Shown here one piece after another: positions 1-9,555 of a stretch of 64,000 nt of DNA. Position 1 is the first letter of the stretch. Each line of letters opens with the position of its first letter. The translations under genes and the position numbers were made by a program. The notes beneath the pieces were generated by a model that was not told the DNA's origin, did not search any database, and saw nothing but the letters and a program-made list of their open reading frames with translations. This stretch comes from Kordiimonas aquimaris. GTDB taxonomy: Bacteria > Pseudomonadota > Alphaproteobacteria > Sphingomonadales > Kordiimonadaceae. Location: positions 62,001 through 126,000 of the forward strand of contig NZ_JAOBPO010000006.1 of the NCBI RefSeq assembly GCF_025574485.1, in the 5' to 3' direction.

Positions 1-261
1 GATCGTGAATTTTTCCAGGATGTGCTGAACTGGCCTGATAAATTGCACTCTGATTTGCAATTCCTTGCAGGCGTTTTCAACGGTGGTATTCCTCCAGTTA
101 ATGCTGGCGCACAACAGCGCTTTGATGATCTAGTTCCTGTTTTCGACGCTGCAATGCGTGCACGTGATGCGGTTGTGTCGAGTGAAATAGCTGCGTTCAA
201 TGAAGCATTTGCTGCAAGTGGTCGATCAGCGATTGCGGCGCCTGACTTTGCTGCAGAGTAA
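1..261 (+). CDS. 3' end of a secreted BNR/VPS10-type protein (partial)
   Basis: An open frame enters from the left edge and stops with TAA at 259-261, so only the last 86 residues are visible. They form an amphipathic, Ala-rich helical segment with one Gly-Gly-Ile-Pro-Pro turn. Comparable helical tails end both large BNR proteins that follow. I therefore infer that this is the C-terminus of a third tandem paralogue, but no beta-propeller repeat lies in the window to prove it. A hairpin at 280-302 separates it from the next gene. Confidence 0.55.
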   Translation, partial: DREFFQDVLNWPDKLHSDLQFLAGVFNGGIPPVNAGAQQRFDDLVPVFDAAMRARDAVVSSEIAAFNEAFAASGRSAIAAPDFAAE

Positions 262-279
262 ATCAATATAATTCAACTT

Positions 280-302
280 GAGGGGGCGCTTGGCGCCTCC
301 TC
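280..302 (+). terminator. GC-rich hairpin between two BNR-family genes
   Basis: A 10-bp stem (one G-T pair) closes on a three-base loop between the stop at 261 and the ATG at 324. There is no long T tract after it. It could weaken read-through, process the message, or stabilise its 3' end rather than terminate fully. Confidence 0.45.
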
Positions 303-323
303 TTCCGCGATTAAGAGGGTAAT

Positions 324-3300
324 ATGAAGAACATACTAAAATCAGCGGCTTGTGTGGCTGCTCTCATGATTGGTGCGAACAATGCATCTGCCGAAATTGA
401 TAATGATTTACTGTCAGGCATAAAAGCGCGCGTTATTGGCCCTGCGGCTATGAGTGGTCGTGTAGCTGCGATTGATGCTGTTGTTTCTGATCCTAATCAT
501 ATTGTTGTTGGTGCTGCCACCGGCGGTGTGTGGATATCAAAAAATGGTGGTTTGAATTGGACACCAACATTTGATGGTGAAGAATGTGCCTCTATCGGTT
601 CTGTTGCGATCAATCAAAGCAACCCTGACATCATTTGGGTTGGTACAGGCGAGGGCAACACACGCAACTCCACATCAATTGGTTGCGGTATGTTCAAGTC
701 ACTGGATGGTGGCAAAACCTGGAATAAAGTAGGTCTGGAAGATAGTGAGCGTATCAATAGCATTGCTTTGGACCCGACAAATCCAGATGTAGCTTATGCT
801 GCAGTGCTTGGTAAGCTTTGGGGTGATAGTGACGATCGTGGCCTTTATAAAACAACCGACGGTGGGGAGACATGGAATATTGTCCTCGCTGGTGATGAAA
901 CTACTGGCGCGACAGATGTTCAGATGGATCCGTCAAATCCAAACAAACTGTTTGCGTCGATGTGGCAATTCAGACGCTGGCCGTTTTTCTTTAAATCAGG
1001 CGGTCCGGGTTCCGGGTTGTTTGTCTCACATGACGGCGGTGAAAACTGGAAACAATTAACAGAAGAAGATGGTCTACCAAAGGGTGAGCTTGGTCGTTCT
1101 GCATTCACCATTTCTCGCAGTAACCCTAACCGCGTATACGCTCTCATCGAGGCTAAAGAAAGCGCTCTATCACGTTCAGATGATGGTGGTCGCACGTGGA
1201 CAAGTGTTAATACGGATACAGATATTAATGACAGGCCGTTTTATTATAACGGCATATCAGTCGACCCCCAAAACCCTGATCGCGTATACCGCGTTGGTTC
1301 ACGGGTGAAAATGTCTATCGACGGCGGTAAAACGTTCTCATTTGTCGATAAAATAAACTGCTGCGCGCCGCGTAACGATATCCATATTGATAATCACGCC
1401 TGGTGGATTAACCCGAACAATTCAAAGCATATCATTGATGGTAATGATGGCGGATTGGGCATCACACAGGATGGTGGTGATACATGGCGTTTTGTTGCCA
1501 ACTTGCCACTGGCGCAGTTCTACCATATCGCTGTTGATAACGATCTGCCTTACAACGTTTACGGTGGTTTGCAGGATAACGGTGCATGGCGTGGACCTTC
1601 GCAAGTTTTTGAAAACGGCGGTATTCGCAATCTACATTGGCAAGAGGTTGCCTTCGGTGACGGCTTTGACACAATCCCTGATCCAACAAACAGCCGCCGC
1701 GGTATCTCTATGAGCCAAGGTGGGTTCCTGGTTAGTTGGAATTTGGATACAGGAGAGCAACGTCTCATTCGCCCAAAAGGACCTGAAGACGGAACAGAGC
1801 TTCGCTTTAACTGGAACGCAGGCTTTGGACAAAGCCCATTTGATTCTAACACCATCTATTATGGCAGTCAGTTTGTACACAAATCGACAGACCGTGGACT
1901 GACTTGGGAAATTATCAGCGACGATCTGACAACCAATAACCCTGAGTTCCAAACTTTCAGAGAAAGTGGTGGTATTACACCTGATGTGACCGCTGCGGAA
2001 AACTACACGTCGATTACATCAATTAATCCATCTCCTGTAGATGAAAATGTGATCTGGGTTGGTACTGATGATGGCCGTGTACACGTAACGCGTGATGGAG
2101 GTACAACATGGAACAGTGTAGAAGATAATATTCGCCGCGGCCCTGACCGTGGCTGGGTACCTATGATTGAACCATCACGTTATGATGCTTCAATTGCATT
2201 TATTGCAGTTGATGACCACCGACGAGGTGATAATAAACCGTATTTTTATCGCATGGAAAATTACGGTGAACGGTGGCGTTCTATAGTGACCGACGACCTG
2301 ACAGGTTATGCTCTATCCATCCGTCAGGATCACAAGGACGAAAACCTTCTGTTTGCAGGAACGGAATTTGGTCTGCATTTCAGCACCAACGGGGGCAGGG
2401 AATGGACTAAATGGGCCGAGGATGTGCCAACTGTTTCTGTGATGGATATTGCCATTCAGGAGCGCGAGAATGATCTTGTGCTCGGTACGCATGGGCGTTC
2501 AGCATACGTGATTGACGATTATAGCGCTTTACGCGGTATGAACGATGATACGTTTAGTGAGCCACTGAAAATTCTATCCATAACAGACGGCCAGCAGTAT
2601 ATTGCGAGCCAAACACCATCGACGCGTTTTCCGGGTGATGGCGAATTCAGGGCTGATAACGAGCCATACGGCGCCATGATTACATTTGTTGCCTCAGGTG
2701 ACGATATTCCTCACGCTGATTTTGAGCAGGAGAAAGCACGCAAGATTGCTATGCGTGCAGCAACGGCTGAAGAAGACAGCGAGGAGAAGTCTGCGAAGAA
2801 AGCAACGGACAGAGTCACGGTTAAAATTAGTGATAGTTCGGGCAATGTAATCCGCACATTCAAGTCTGACATCGTGAAAGGTGTAAACCGTATTGTTTGG
2901 AACATGCGTCAGGACGGTGTGCAGGCTGCACCTCCAGCGCAGCCAAGAAAAGATGGTACACTGCCTGCCGGTATTGAAGTATTGCCTGGTAATTACAGTG
3001 TTACTCTGGAATACGGCGATATCACGGATAATAGCGATTTGCGTGTTCTAGCTGATCCGCGCAGCCAGTTTACGGTTGAGCAACAACGCGTGAACTATAA
3101 TACGCGCGCTAAGCTTTCTGCATTACAGGCACAAATTCAAAAGGCATTGACACAAGTGATGAACGCACGGCGTGATGTCGATACCTTGATGACGCTGATT
3201 AAGTCGAATAATTCTGAAGAAAGTGACGCTTACAAAGATTTGAGCAAACAAGCTTCTGATGTGAAAAAAGCGTTTGAAGAAATGGAAAAACGTTTCCGTA

Positions 3301-3569
3301 TTCCACTCGGAACACGCGGCATTGTTTTCCGCGGTGGAAACGTTAGTGCAATTCTCGGTACTGCCAATGCTTATGTGGGCAGCACACGTGATGTTCCAAA
3401 CGAAGCGGCGCGCCAGCAAATTGCACGTGCGGAAGCGGCGATTACTGAGGCGGTGGATGCAACTAACAAGCTCATTTCTGATGATTTGGCTGCATTGCGG
3501 TCTGCAGTTGATGAAGCTGGTATTGGTTTGTTTAACCAGACCGAAATCACTGAAGTAGGCGAAGAATAA
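324..3569 (+). CDS. Secreted BNR/VPS10-type beta-propeller protein
   Basis: A 1081-residue protein with a signal peptide (Lys-rich start, hydrophobic core, cut near Ala-Ser-Ala at 22-24). Many BNR/Asp-box repeats follow through roughly residue 750, of the form DGGxTW, as in sortilin/VPS10 and sialidase-like propellers. Typical phrases are GGVWISKNGG near the start and DGGLGITQDGGDTW in the middle. An Ig-like region and a helical tail complete the usual layout of the family. It probably acts in the periplasm or at the cell surface. The family is often called WD40/YVTN/BNR-like or glycosyl hydrolase, but I see no proven catalytic residues and assign no reaction. A paralogue follows directly. 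Confidence 0.85.
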   Translation: MKNILKSAACVAALMIGANNASAEIDNDLLSGIKARVIGPAAMSGRVAAIDAVVSDPNHIVVGAATGGVWISKNGGLNWTPTFDGEECASIGSVAINQSNPDIIWVGTGEGNTRNSTSIGCGMFKSLDGGKTWNKVGLEDSERINSIALDPTNPDVAYAAVLGKLWGDSDDRGLYKTTDGGETWNIVLAGDETTGATDVQMDPSNPNKLFASMWQFRRWPFFFKSGGPGSGLFVSHDGGENWKQLTEEDGLPKGELGRSAFTISRSNPNRVYALIEAKESALSRSDDGGRTWTSVNTDTDINDRPFYYNGISVDPQNPDRVYRVGSRVKMSIDGGKTFSFVDKINCCAPRNDIHIDNHAWWINPNNSKHIIDGNDGGLGITQDGGDTWRFVANLPLAQFYHIAVDNDLPYNVYGGLQDNGAWRGPSQVFENGGIRNLHWQEVAFGDGFDTIPDPTNSRRGISMSQGGFLVSWNLDTGEQRLIRPKGPEDGTELRFNWNAGFGQSPFDSNTIYYGSQFVHKSTDRGLTWEIISDDLTTNNPEFQTFRESGGITPDVTAAENYTSITSINPSPVDENVIWVGTDDGRVHVTRDGGTTWNSVEDNIRRGPDRGWVPMIEPSRYDASIAFIAVDDHRRGDNKPYFYRMENYGERWRSIVTDDLTGYALSIRQDHKDENLLFAGTEFGLHFSTNGGREWTKWAEDVPTVSVMDIAIQERENDLVLGTHGRSAYVIDDYSALRGMNDDTFSEPLKILSITDGQQYIASQTPSTRFPGDGEFRADNEPYGAMITFVASGDDIPHADFEQEKARKIAMRAATAEEDSEEKSAKKATDRVTVKISDSSGNVIRTFKSDIVKGVNRIVWNMRQDGVQAAPPAQPRKDGTLPAGIEVLPGNYSVTLEYGDITDNSDLRVLADPRSQFTVEQQRVNYNTRAKLSALQAQIQKALTQVMNARRDVDTLMTLIKSNNSEESDAYKDLSKQASDVKKAFEEMEKRFRIPLGTRGIVFRGGNVSAILGTANAYVGSTRDVPNEAARQQIARAEAAITEAVDATNKLISDDLAALRSAVDEAGIGLFNQTEITEVGEE

Positions 3570-3574
3570 AACCT

Positions 3575-3605
3575 AAAGCCCCGGCTTTACCGTTGGGGCT
3601 TTTTC
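3575..3605 (+). terminator. Rho-independent terminator
   Basis: An 8-bp stem AAAGCCCC/GGGGCTTT, with a 12-base loop, runs into a T tract directly after the BNR gene stop at 3569. The tandem paralogue downstream therefore probably has its own promoter. Confidence 0.8.
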
Positions 3606-3657
3606 AAATCACGCGACACGCGAAAATACGGCTGCGTGTATCCTTGGGGGACAATCT

Positions 3658-6600
3658 ATGACTACCAAACCAAAGTTTCCAAAATTGAAATCGCTGGCTA
3701 TCTGTGCTGCATTACTTTCTGGTTCGGCATTAATGCCCGCGCACAGTGCTGACGCTAATCCTTTTGCAAGCTTGAAGCTTAGAAATATTGGGCCAGCCCT
3801 TACATCTGGTCGTATTTCCGACTTTGCCTTTCATCCTGACAAAAAGCATGAATTTTATGTGGCAACTGCATCAGGCAACCTATGGAAAACAAACAATAAC
3901 GGCATTACTTGGCAAGCCTTGTTTGAAAAAGAGGCGTCCTATGCTCTCGGTGTTGTTACCCTTGATCCAAATAACAGCGATACCGTTTGGGTTGGCACCG
4001 GCGAAAATAATGCGCAGCGTTCTGTAGCCGACGGTGACGGCGTCTACAAATCTATCGATGGCGGCAAGACATGGAAAAATATGGGCCTGAAAGCATCAGG
4101 GCATATTAGCCAGATATGGATTGATCCAAATGATAGCGACATTGTTTTGGTGGCGGCGCAAGGCCCGCTTTGGAATTCTGGTGGAGATCGCGGCTTATAT
4201 AAAACGACTGATGGCGGTGCAAGCTGGAACCATATTCTGGAGATAGACGAGCACACAGGCGTTAACGAATTTGTTGTTGACCCTAATGATCATGACAACA
4301 TTGTTGTTTCAACATATCAACGCCGCAGACATGTTTGGGTTTTGATTAACGGTGGGCCCGGTAGTGGCATTCGGCGTACAACGGACGGCGGTGTAACTTG
4401 GACAGAAGTTTCATCTGGCCTGCCAAGCAAAGATGACATGGGGCGGATAGGTTTGGCACAAGCGCCTTCTGCACCGAACACATTATATGCCATCATTGAA
4501 GCCAGCGACGCAGAACGCGGTACATACAGGTCAGATAATTTTGGTGTGACGTGGCGCAAGCAATCAGGCCATATCACCACTAGCCCTCAATATTACAATG
4601 AGATTGTGGTAGATCCTAATAACCCGGACCGTATTTATTCTATGGATACTTTTAGCAGTGTTTCAGAAGACGCTGGTAAAACGTGGACACGCTTGTCTGC
4701 AAGATTCCGTCACGTGGATGATCATGCCTTCTGGATTGATCCGGATAATAGTGATCATGTCTATATTGGCGGTGATGGCGGTGTATACGAAAGCTGGGAC
4801 CGTGGCCAGAACTGGCGCCACATGCGCAACCTGCCAATAACCCAGTTTTACCGCATTCAACCTGATAATGCATTGCCGTTTTACAATGTTTGCGGTGGTA
4901 CGCAGGATAATAACTCTTTGTGTGCGCCGTCCAGAACAACAGATATTCACGGTATTGCAAACGAAGATTGGACAATTATCCTAGGCGGTGACGGGTACGA
5001 ACCGCAGCCTGATCCAACAGACCATAATATCATCTACACACAATATCAGTACGGCGGGTTGGCGCGGTATGACAGGCGCACGCAAGAGCGCGTTTATATG
5101 ACGCCGCAACCAGAGTCCGGTGAGAATATCCCCAAGTGGAACTGGAACACGCCGCTAGTGATTAGCCCGCACGATAACAAGCGTATCTATTATGCTGCGG
5201 AACGTGTGTACCGGTCAGATGATCGCGGTGATAACTGGGCATCGATTAGCCCCGATTTGACGCAAAAAGTAGACCGTAACCAATTAGAAGTTATGGGCCG
5301 TGTCTGGAGCGTGGATGCTATCGCGAAAAACGATTCTACATCGCTTTATGGCAGTATCATAGGCTTAAGCGAAAGTGCGATTGTGCCAAACCTGCTTTAT
5401 GTAGGCACTGATGACGGCCAGATCAGCGTGTCTGAAGACGGCGGCGGTAACTGGCGTTCAGTCAATAGTTTCCGCGGTGTTCCAGACATGTCTCTTGTTG
5501 AGGATGTTCAGGCCTCGATGCATGATGAAAACGTTGCATACGCCGCAGTTGATAATCACAAACGCGGTGACTTCAAGCCTTATTTGTTGAAGACAACTAA
5601 CAAGGGGCGCACGTGGCGTTTAATAAGCGGTAACCTGCCTGAACGGGGTTCTGTGCATACAATTATTGAAGACCATGTTGATCCGAATTTGTTGTTTGTT
5701 GGAACCGAGTTTGGTTTGTTCTTCACACAGGATGGCGGTGAGAATTGGCACCCGATGAAAGCAGGTTTTCCAACCATTGCTGTACGTGACCTGGAAATTC
5801 AGCGGCGTGAGAGTGACTTGGTCGTCGGTACATTTGGTCGTGGTATCTATATTCTGGATGACTATAGCCCATTACGTTTCAGTGCGGACCAGGTTGCTGG
5901 AAACGCTGCTACTACCTTCCCTATGAAAGACACGTGGCTTTACATTCAGGGTGATCAGTATGGAAACGAACTGAAAGGCAGTCAGGGTGATAGCTATTAT
6001 ACGGCTGAAAACCCGGATTTTGGTGCAATATTCACATATTACCTAAGTGATGGTTTCAAAACAAAAGCTTCTGTGAGGCGCACGGCAGAGCGTGCAATTG
6101 AAAAAGAAGGGGGTAATACACCTTATCCGTCTTGGGATGCTTTGCGTGCAGAGGATACAGAAGAGGCACCAACGGTATTATTAACCATTACAGATACCAG
6201 TGGTGATGTTGTGCGCCGTATTGAGGCACCTAAAGGCAAAGGCATGCACCGTATTGCCTGGGACTTGCGCCTTGATGCTGCTGAACGTGTTTCTCTGCGT
6301 ACACAATCCGGCTATGTGCCGCCGTGGGTGCGTCCTCCTTTTGGTCCGCTGGCGTTACCGGGTGAATATACTGCCACACTTGCTGTGAGACAAAGCGGCG
6401 AGCTTAGTTTACTTGGTGAGCCGCAAAACTTTACTGTTAAGGCGCTTAACAATAGCCCGGAAATCACTACTGATCGGGCTGCATTGCTTGATTTCCAAAA
6501 GAAAACAGCAGCGCTTCGCCGAGCAGTGGATGGTACAAACGGTTTAATGGGTGAAATGCGCCAACGTATAGACCATTTGGGTGGTGCGCTTGTGCGCTCC

Positions 6601-6942
6601 GAGAAGTCAACTGAAGCACAAAAAGCAGCTTTGACAAGTATAGAAGCAGATCTGCAAGTGGTTAGTACAATGATGAATGGCGATCGCACGATTGGATCAC
6701 GCAATGAACCTGTACCTATGTCCATTAACCGTCGTGTTGGCTCTATTATTCAAGGGCATTGGCGTTCTCAGGCACCAGCTACTGGTTTGCATCAACACGC
6801 ATATGAGATTGCAGCGCGTGAGTTTACGGAAGCACTAAGTCGTTTGCGTAATATTGATGAATGCCTGCAAGCTTTTGAAGATGATATGAATGCTATTGGC
6901 GCGCCGTGGACGCCTGGGCGTGTTCCTGTTTGGCAGCCATAA
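3658..6942 (+). CDS. Secreted BNR/VPS10-type beta-propeller protein (paralogue)
   Basis: A 1094-residue protein preceded by TTGGGGGA as ribosome site. It has a signal peptide of about 31 residues ending near Ala-His-Ser-Ala. The architecture matches the preceding gene: repeated DGGxTW Asp-box blades, the phrases VGTGENNAQRS and GTFGRGIYILDDYSPLR, an Ig-like region around 800-930, and a helical tail. The repeats align along the whole length with the upstream gene, so the two arose by duplication and then diverged considerably. Export is clear. A binding, peptidase-associated or hydrolase role cannot be separated from sequence alone. Confidence 0.85.
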   Translation: MTTKPKFPKLKSLAICAALLSGSALMPAHSADANPFASLKLRNIGPALTSGRISDFAFHPDKKHEFYVATASGNLWKTNNNGITWQALFEKEASYALGVVTLDPNNSDTVWVGTGENNAQRSVADGDGVYKSIDGGKTWKNMGLKASGHISQIWIDPNDSDIVLVAAQGPLWNSGGDRGLYKTTDGGASWNHILEIDEHTGVNEFVVDPNDHDNIVVSTYQRRRHVWVLINGGPGSGIRRTTDGGVTWTEVSSGLPSKDDMGRIGLAQAPSAPNTLYAIIEASDAERGTYRSDNFGVTWRKQSGHITTSPQYYNEIVVDPNNPDRIYSMDTFSSVSEDAGKTWTRLSARFRHVDDHAFWIDPDNSDHVYIGGDGGVYESWDRGQNWRHMRNLPITQFYRIQPDNALPFYNVCGGTQDNNSLCAPSRTTDIHGIANEDWTIILGGDGYEPQPDPTDHNIIYTQYQYGGLARYDRRTQERVYMTPQPESGENIPKWNWNTPLVISPHDNKRIYYAAERVYRSDDRGDNWASISPDLTQKVDRNQLEVMGRVWSVDAIAKNDSTSLYGSIIGLSESAIVPNLLYVGTDDGQISVSEDGGGNWRSVNSFRGVPDMSLVEDVQASMHDENVAYAAVDNHKRGDFKPYLLKTTNKGRTWRLISGNLPERGSVHTIIEDHVDPNLLFVGTEFGLFFTQDGGENWHPMKAGFPTIAVRDLEIQRRESDLVVGTFGRGIYILDDYSPLRFSADQVAGNAATTFPMKDTWLYIQGDQYGNELKGSQGDSYYTAENPDFGAIFTYYLSDGFKTKASVRRTAERAIEKEGGNTPYPSWDALRAEDTEEAPTVLLTITDTSGDVVRRIEAPKGKGMHRIAWDLRLDAAERVSLRTQSGYVPPWVRPPFGPLALPGEYTATLAVRQSGELSLLGEPQNFTVKALNNSPEITTDRAALLDFQKKTAALRRAVDGTNGLMGEMRQRIDHLGGALVRSEKSTEAQKAALTSIEADLQVVSTMMNGDRTIGSRNEPVPMSINRRVGSIIQGHWRSQAPATGLHQHAYEIAAREFTEALSRLRNIDECLQAFEDDMNAIGAPWTPGRVPVWQP

Positions 6943-6965
6943 TAAACAAAACGAGATAATGATTA

Positions 6966-7859
6966 CTAAGGGGCTTCGGCCCCTTTTTGTTTGCCTCTAA
7001 AGCGCTTGGAAAGAGTGGGGGCATGCTCAAAAATAAAATCCCGGAATGCTTTTAACCTGGCAGTTTCTTTGAGGTCACGGTGTGTTAAGACCCAAAATTC
7101 CATAGATGGTACAGGTTCGCTAAGCTGCACAAAAGAGTCGTCATCATCCATCAATATACATGGCAAGTACCCTAAGCCCATATCATTGCGAACGGCTTCG
7201 CGTTGAATAAGCGCATTATCATAATGACCAGATAATGCCAGATGAGGGTAGGGTGAACGTGCTATCCATGCTGGATTATCTTCAGGTGTTCCCCAGCCAA
7301 TCCATTTCGCATCAGATGCAGGGTCGTTGGGGTTGGTTTTCTCAAGATAAGTTCTGCTCGCGTAAACGGCTTGGTATACCGTGCCGAGCTTGCGACCGAC
7401 TAGATGAGGTGAGGGAGCATTAGTTACTCGCAGTGCAATATCAGCTTCGCGTCGGTTAAGGTCGTATATGCTTGCAGAATCATCAATCTTGATAGTGATG
7501 GCAGGGTGTTTTTGCTGGAACGCAGCAATAATTGGCATCAAACAGCTAATCGCAATCGCGTCAGGCATGGTTAAAGTGATATTACCTTCCATGCCTTTAT
7601 CGCGACCCAAAGTTTTCAGGTGATAAGCGTCTACCTCTTGTCGTAGCTGCTGCGCAACAGGAACAAGGTCACGGCCTGCTGTTGTCAGTTTGTATCCTTC
7701 AGGTAAGCGATCAAACAAACGTGCAGAAAGGTTGCTTTCCAGGCTGTCAATACGGCGTGAAACTGTGCTGTGGCTTATGCGGAGGGTCTTCGCTGCGGCG
7801 CGCATTGAAGGTGCTTCTGCAACAGCGAGGAATATTTTTAGGTCATCCCAATTCATCAT
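6966..7859 (-). CDS. LysR-family transcriptional regulator
   Basis: The N-terminus MMNWDDLKIFLAVAEAPS begins a winged HTH: AAKTLRISHSTVSRRIDSLE is the recognition region. A LysR substrate-binding domain follows, and the product is about 297 residues, typical of the family. The start chosen is the ATG at 7859; a TTG start six codons upstream is possible but unneeded. It most resembles the single-target LysR proteins with an LxxF effector domain. It is divergent from the MAPEG gene, which may be its target, but the effector is unknown. Confidence 0.85.
   Translation of the reverse strand: MMNWDDLKIFLAVAEAPSMRAAAKTLRISHSTVSRRIDSLESNLSARLFDRLPEGYKLTTAGRDLVPVAQQLRQEVDAYHLKTLGRDKGMEGNITLTMPDAIAISCLMPIIAAFQQKHPAITIKIDDSASIYDLNRREADIALRVTNAPSPHLVGRKLGTVYQAVYASRTYLEKTNPNDPASDAKWIGWGTPEDNPAWIARSPYPHLALSGHYDNALIQREAVRNDMGLGYLPCILMDDDDSFVQLSEPVPSMEFWVLTHRDLKETARLKAFRDFIFEHAPTLSKRFRGKQKGAEAP
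6968..6990. terminator. Convergent terminator overlapping a stop codon
   Basis: A 7-bp AAGGGGC/GCCCCTT stem with a TTCG loop and a T run follows the BNR gene. The hairpin also spans the last codons and stop of the oppositely oriented LysR gene, so one element can serve the 3' ends of both. Confidence 0.8.
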
Positions 7860-7979
7860 GGTGCATATATGGACCAATGTGTTTGATTTTCAATCCCTGT
7901 TTTAATTGATATTTATAAACACATGTCTTCAAGGCATTGCATTTTGCTATGCCGAAGTTCTATTCAAGGGGAAAATATT

Positions 7980-8384
7980 ATGACACTTCCAATCACGGCG
8001 GCTACAGCTGCTGCTATCCTCGCAATTATTCAGGTTTTTTTGATGATTGCTGTCGGTAATAAACGCCGGGCAACTTCAATATCGTTTGGTGATGGGGGCG
8101 ATGCAGATTTGTTAATGCGTATGCGTCGGCATGGAAACTTCATTGAGAACGCACCAATGTTCTTAATTCTATTATCTTTGCTAGAGATGTTGGGCGGTGC
8201 ACCAGCAGCAGTGACTGCATTTGCTGGTATATTTATTGTAACGCGATTGTCGCATGCATATGCACTGTCAGGCGAAAGCAATGCTATTGCTTTCCGGGTT
8301 ATTGGTGCTTTGGGTACTGCAGTCAGCTTACTAGGAACTGCAGGCTTTATCTTGTGGCAAACTAAGTACGTTGTAATCGTTTAG
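7980..8384 (+). CDS. MAPEG-family membrane protein
   Basis: A 134-residue protein with four hydrophobic segments. It carries the MAPEG pattern RRHGNFIENAPMFLILL followed by RLSHAYAL. Bacterial members are small inner-membrane proteins related to microsomal glutathione transferases. The actual substrate is unknown. The start is the ATG at 7980 behind AAGGGGA at 7966-7972; an upstream in-frame ATG at 7923 would add a Cys-rich leader with no family match. It lies beside a peroxiredoxin, which suggests a detoxification context, but a 20-bp palindrome separates the two. Confidence 0.85.
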   Translation: MTLPITAATAAAILAIIQVFLMIAVGNKRRATSISFGDGGDADLLMRMRRHGNFIENAPMFLILLSLLEMLGGAPAAVTAFAGIFIVTRLSHAYALSGESNAIAFRVIGALGTAVSLLGTAGFILWQTKYVVIV

Positions 8385-8388
8385 AGCG

Positions 8389-8408
8389 ATTTATTTGTGC
8401 AAATAAAT
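8389..8408. promoter_or_regulatory. 20-bp perfect A/T-rich palindrome
   Basis: Arms ATTTATTTG and CAAATAAAT flank a TG centre, five bases after the MAPEG stop and 63 bases before the peroxiredoxin ATG. A regulator site for the peroxiredoxin promoter is the likeliest reading. There is no T tract and the loop is too tight for a typical terminator. Confidence 0.45.
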
Positions 8409-8471
8409 TGGTTAGACGAATAAATGAAATCACTGTAAGTAAAGCTCAACAGCCAAGCTAGGGAGATAGCA

Positions 8472-8996
8472 ATGATTAATTTTCTACCACACACTGTATT
8501 TAAAACACGAGTTCGCAACGAAGCTTTGGATGGCCCCAATCCTTTTGAATGGAAAGACCTGACAACTGCTGAAATCTTTGAGAATAAAAAGGTTGTCGTA
8601 TTTTCGTTACCAGGTGCTTTCACACCTACGTGCTCAACAAGTCACTTGCCACGTTATGAAGAGCTTTATGATGAATTTAAAGCGCAAGGCGTTGATGCCA
8701 TTATTTGTGTGTCCGTAAATGATGCATTTGTTATGTATCAGTGGGGGCAGCAGCAAGGTGCCGAAAATGTTTTCTTGCTTCCTGATGGTAGCGGTGAATT
8801 CACACGTAAAATGGGTATGCTTGTATGCAAGGATAACTTAGGTTTTGGTATGCGTAGCTGGCGTTATTCTATGTTTGTGGATAATCGCAAAGTTGAAAAA
8901 ATGTTCATTGAAGAAGGTTTTGATGACAATTGTCCAACAGATCCGTTTGAGGTTTCTGACGCGGACACAATGTTGGAATACTTGAAATCTCGCTAA
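8472..8996 (+). CDS. Prx5-type peroxiredoxin
   Basis: A 174-residue thioredoxin-fold peroxidase that reduces H2O2 and organic hydroperoxides. The signature [14 protein letters not shown] holds the peroxidatic cysteine (near residue 54) with its Pro and Thr partners. The Prx5 phrase [10 protein letters not shown] and a conserved Arg region ([13 protein letters not shown]) follow. Two further cysteines (LVCKDN and DDNCPTD) could serve as resolving residues. There is no fused glutaredoxin domain, so the reductant comes from elsewhere. No signal peptide: cytoplasmic. The ribosome site GGGAGAT precedes the ATG. Confidence 0.9.
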   Translation: MINFLPHTVFKTRVRNEALDGPNPFEWKDLTTAEIFENKKVVVFSLPGAFTPTCSTSHLPRYEELYDEFKAQGVDAIICVSVNDAFVMYQWGQQQGAENVFLLPDGSGEFTRKMGMLVCKDNLGFGMRSWRYSMFVDNRKVEKMFIEEGFDDNCPTDPFEVSDADTMLEYLKSR

Positions 8997-9027
8997 TAGT
9001 ATCGACTGACAACAGTTTAATTTACTG

Positions 9028-9059
9028 ACACCGCCTTGCATCAGTGAGGCGGTGTTTTG
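9028..9059. terminator. Terminator between converging genes
   Basis: A 9-bp stem ACACCGCCT/AGGCGGTGT with a short loop and TTTTGTT tail. It lies after the peroxiredoxin and abuts the end of the Lrp-type gene on the other strand. Confidence 0.8.
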
Positions 9060-9512
9060 TTATTGAGGTAGTTGGTATGATCTTTTGACGGTGCCATAAG
9101 CTATGTGAGATTCGATGGAAGCGATACCAGGCACTGTGTGAAGACTAAGTTTTACGAAGCTTTCATAGTCTGAGAGGCTTTTACCTACTATGTGCACGAG
9201 ATAATCAGCTGATCCAGCCATCAGAAAGCATTCCACAATCATATCCATGTTTTGTATGCGATTTTCAAATGCTTGTACTGTTGCTTCGTCGTGGCGTTCC
9301 AGGCGGATCATTGCAAAGACGCTAATAGGCCAACCGCATTTATTTTGGTCTAGAACGGCTGTGTAACCGGTAACAAAGCCCTTGCGTTCCAATTTTTTTA
9401 CGCGACGCAAACAAGGTGATGGCGACAGGTTAACTTTAGCTGCTAGTTCGTTGTTGGTAATTCGGCCATCTTTTTGCAGTTCTTTGAGTATTTTTTGGTC
9501 AATAGTATCCAT
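9060..9512 (-). CDS. Lrp/AsnC-family regulator
   Basis: A 150-residue regulator. The N-terminal HTH (LQKDGRITNNELAAKVNLSPSPCLRRVKKLE) is followed by the RAM ligand domain with GSADYLVHIVG. The family senses amino acids and often controls the neighbouring gene. This one is divergent from methionine gamma-lyase, the same arrangement as mdeR-mdeA in Pseudomonas, so methionine-responsive control of the lyase is a reasonable inference. A perfect 14-bp palindrome lies in the shared promoter region. Confidence 0.88.
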   Translation of the reverse strand: MDTIDQKILKELQKDGRITNNELAAKVNLSPSPCLRRVKKLERKGFVTGYTAVLDQNKCGWPISVFAMIRLERHDEATVQAFENRIQNMDMIVECFLMAGSADYLVHIVGKSLSDYESFVKLSLHTVPGIASIESHIAYGTVKRSYQLPQ

Positions 9513-9541
9513 TTTTCACCTATATTAGCAGATTATGCCAA

Positions 9542-9555
9542 TATATGGCCATATA
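9542..9555. promoter_or_regulatory. 14-bp perfect palindrome, candidate Lrp-type operator
   Basis: TATATGGCCATATA lies 30 bases upstream of the Lrp-type start and about 105 bases before the lyase start. Lrp-family proteins bind short palindromes of this size, and the position fits autoregulation plus lyase control. The assignment is inferred from position only. Confidence 0.5.

Noticed and set aside
7878-7923. TGTGTTT and AAACACA as an operator between LysR and MAPEG genes
   Set aside because: The arms are 32 bases apart with no internal symmetry, so chance is likely.
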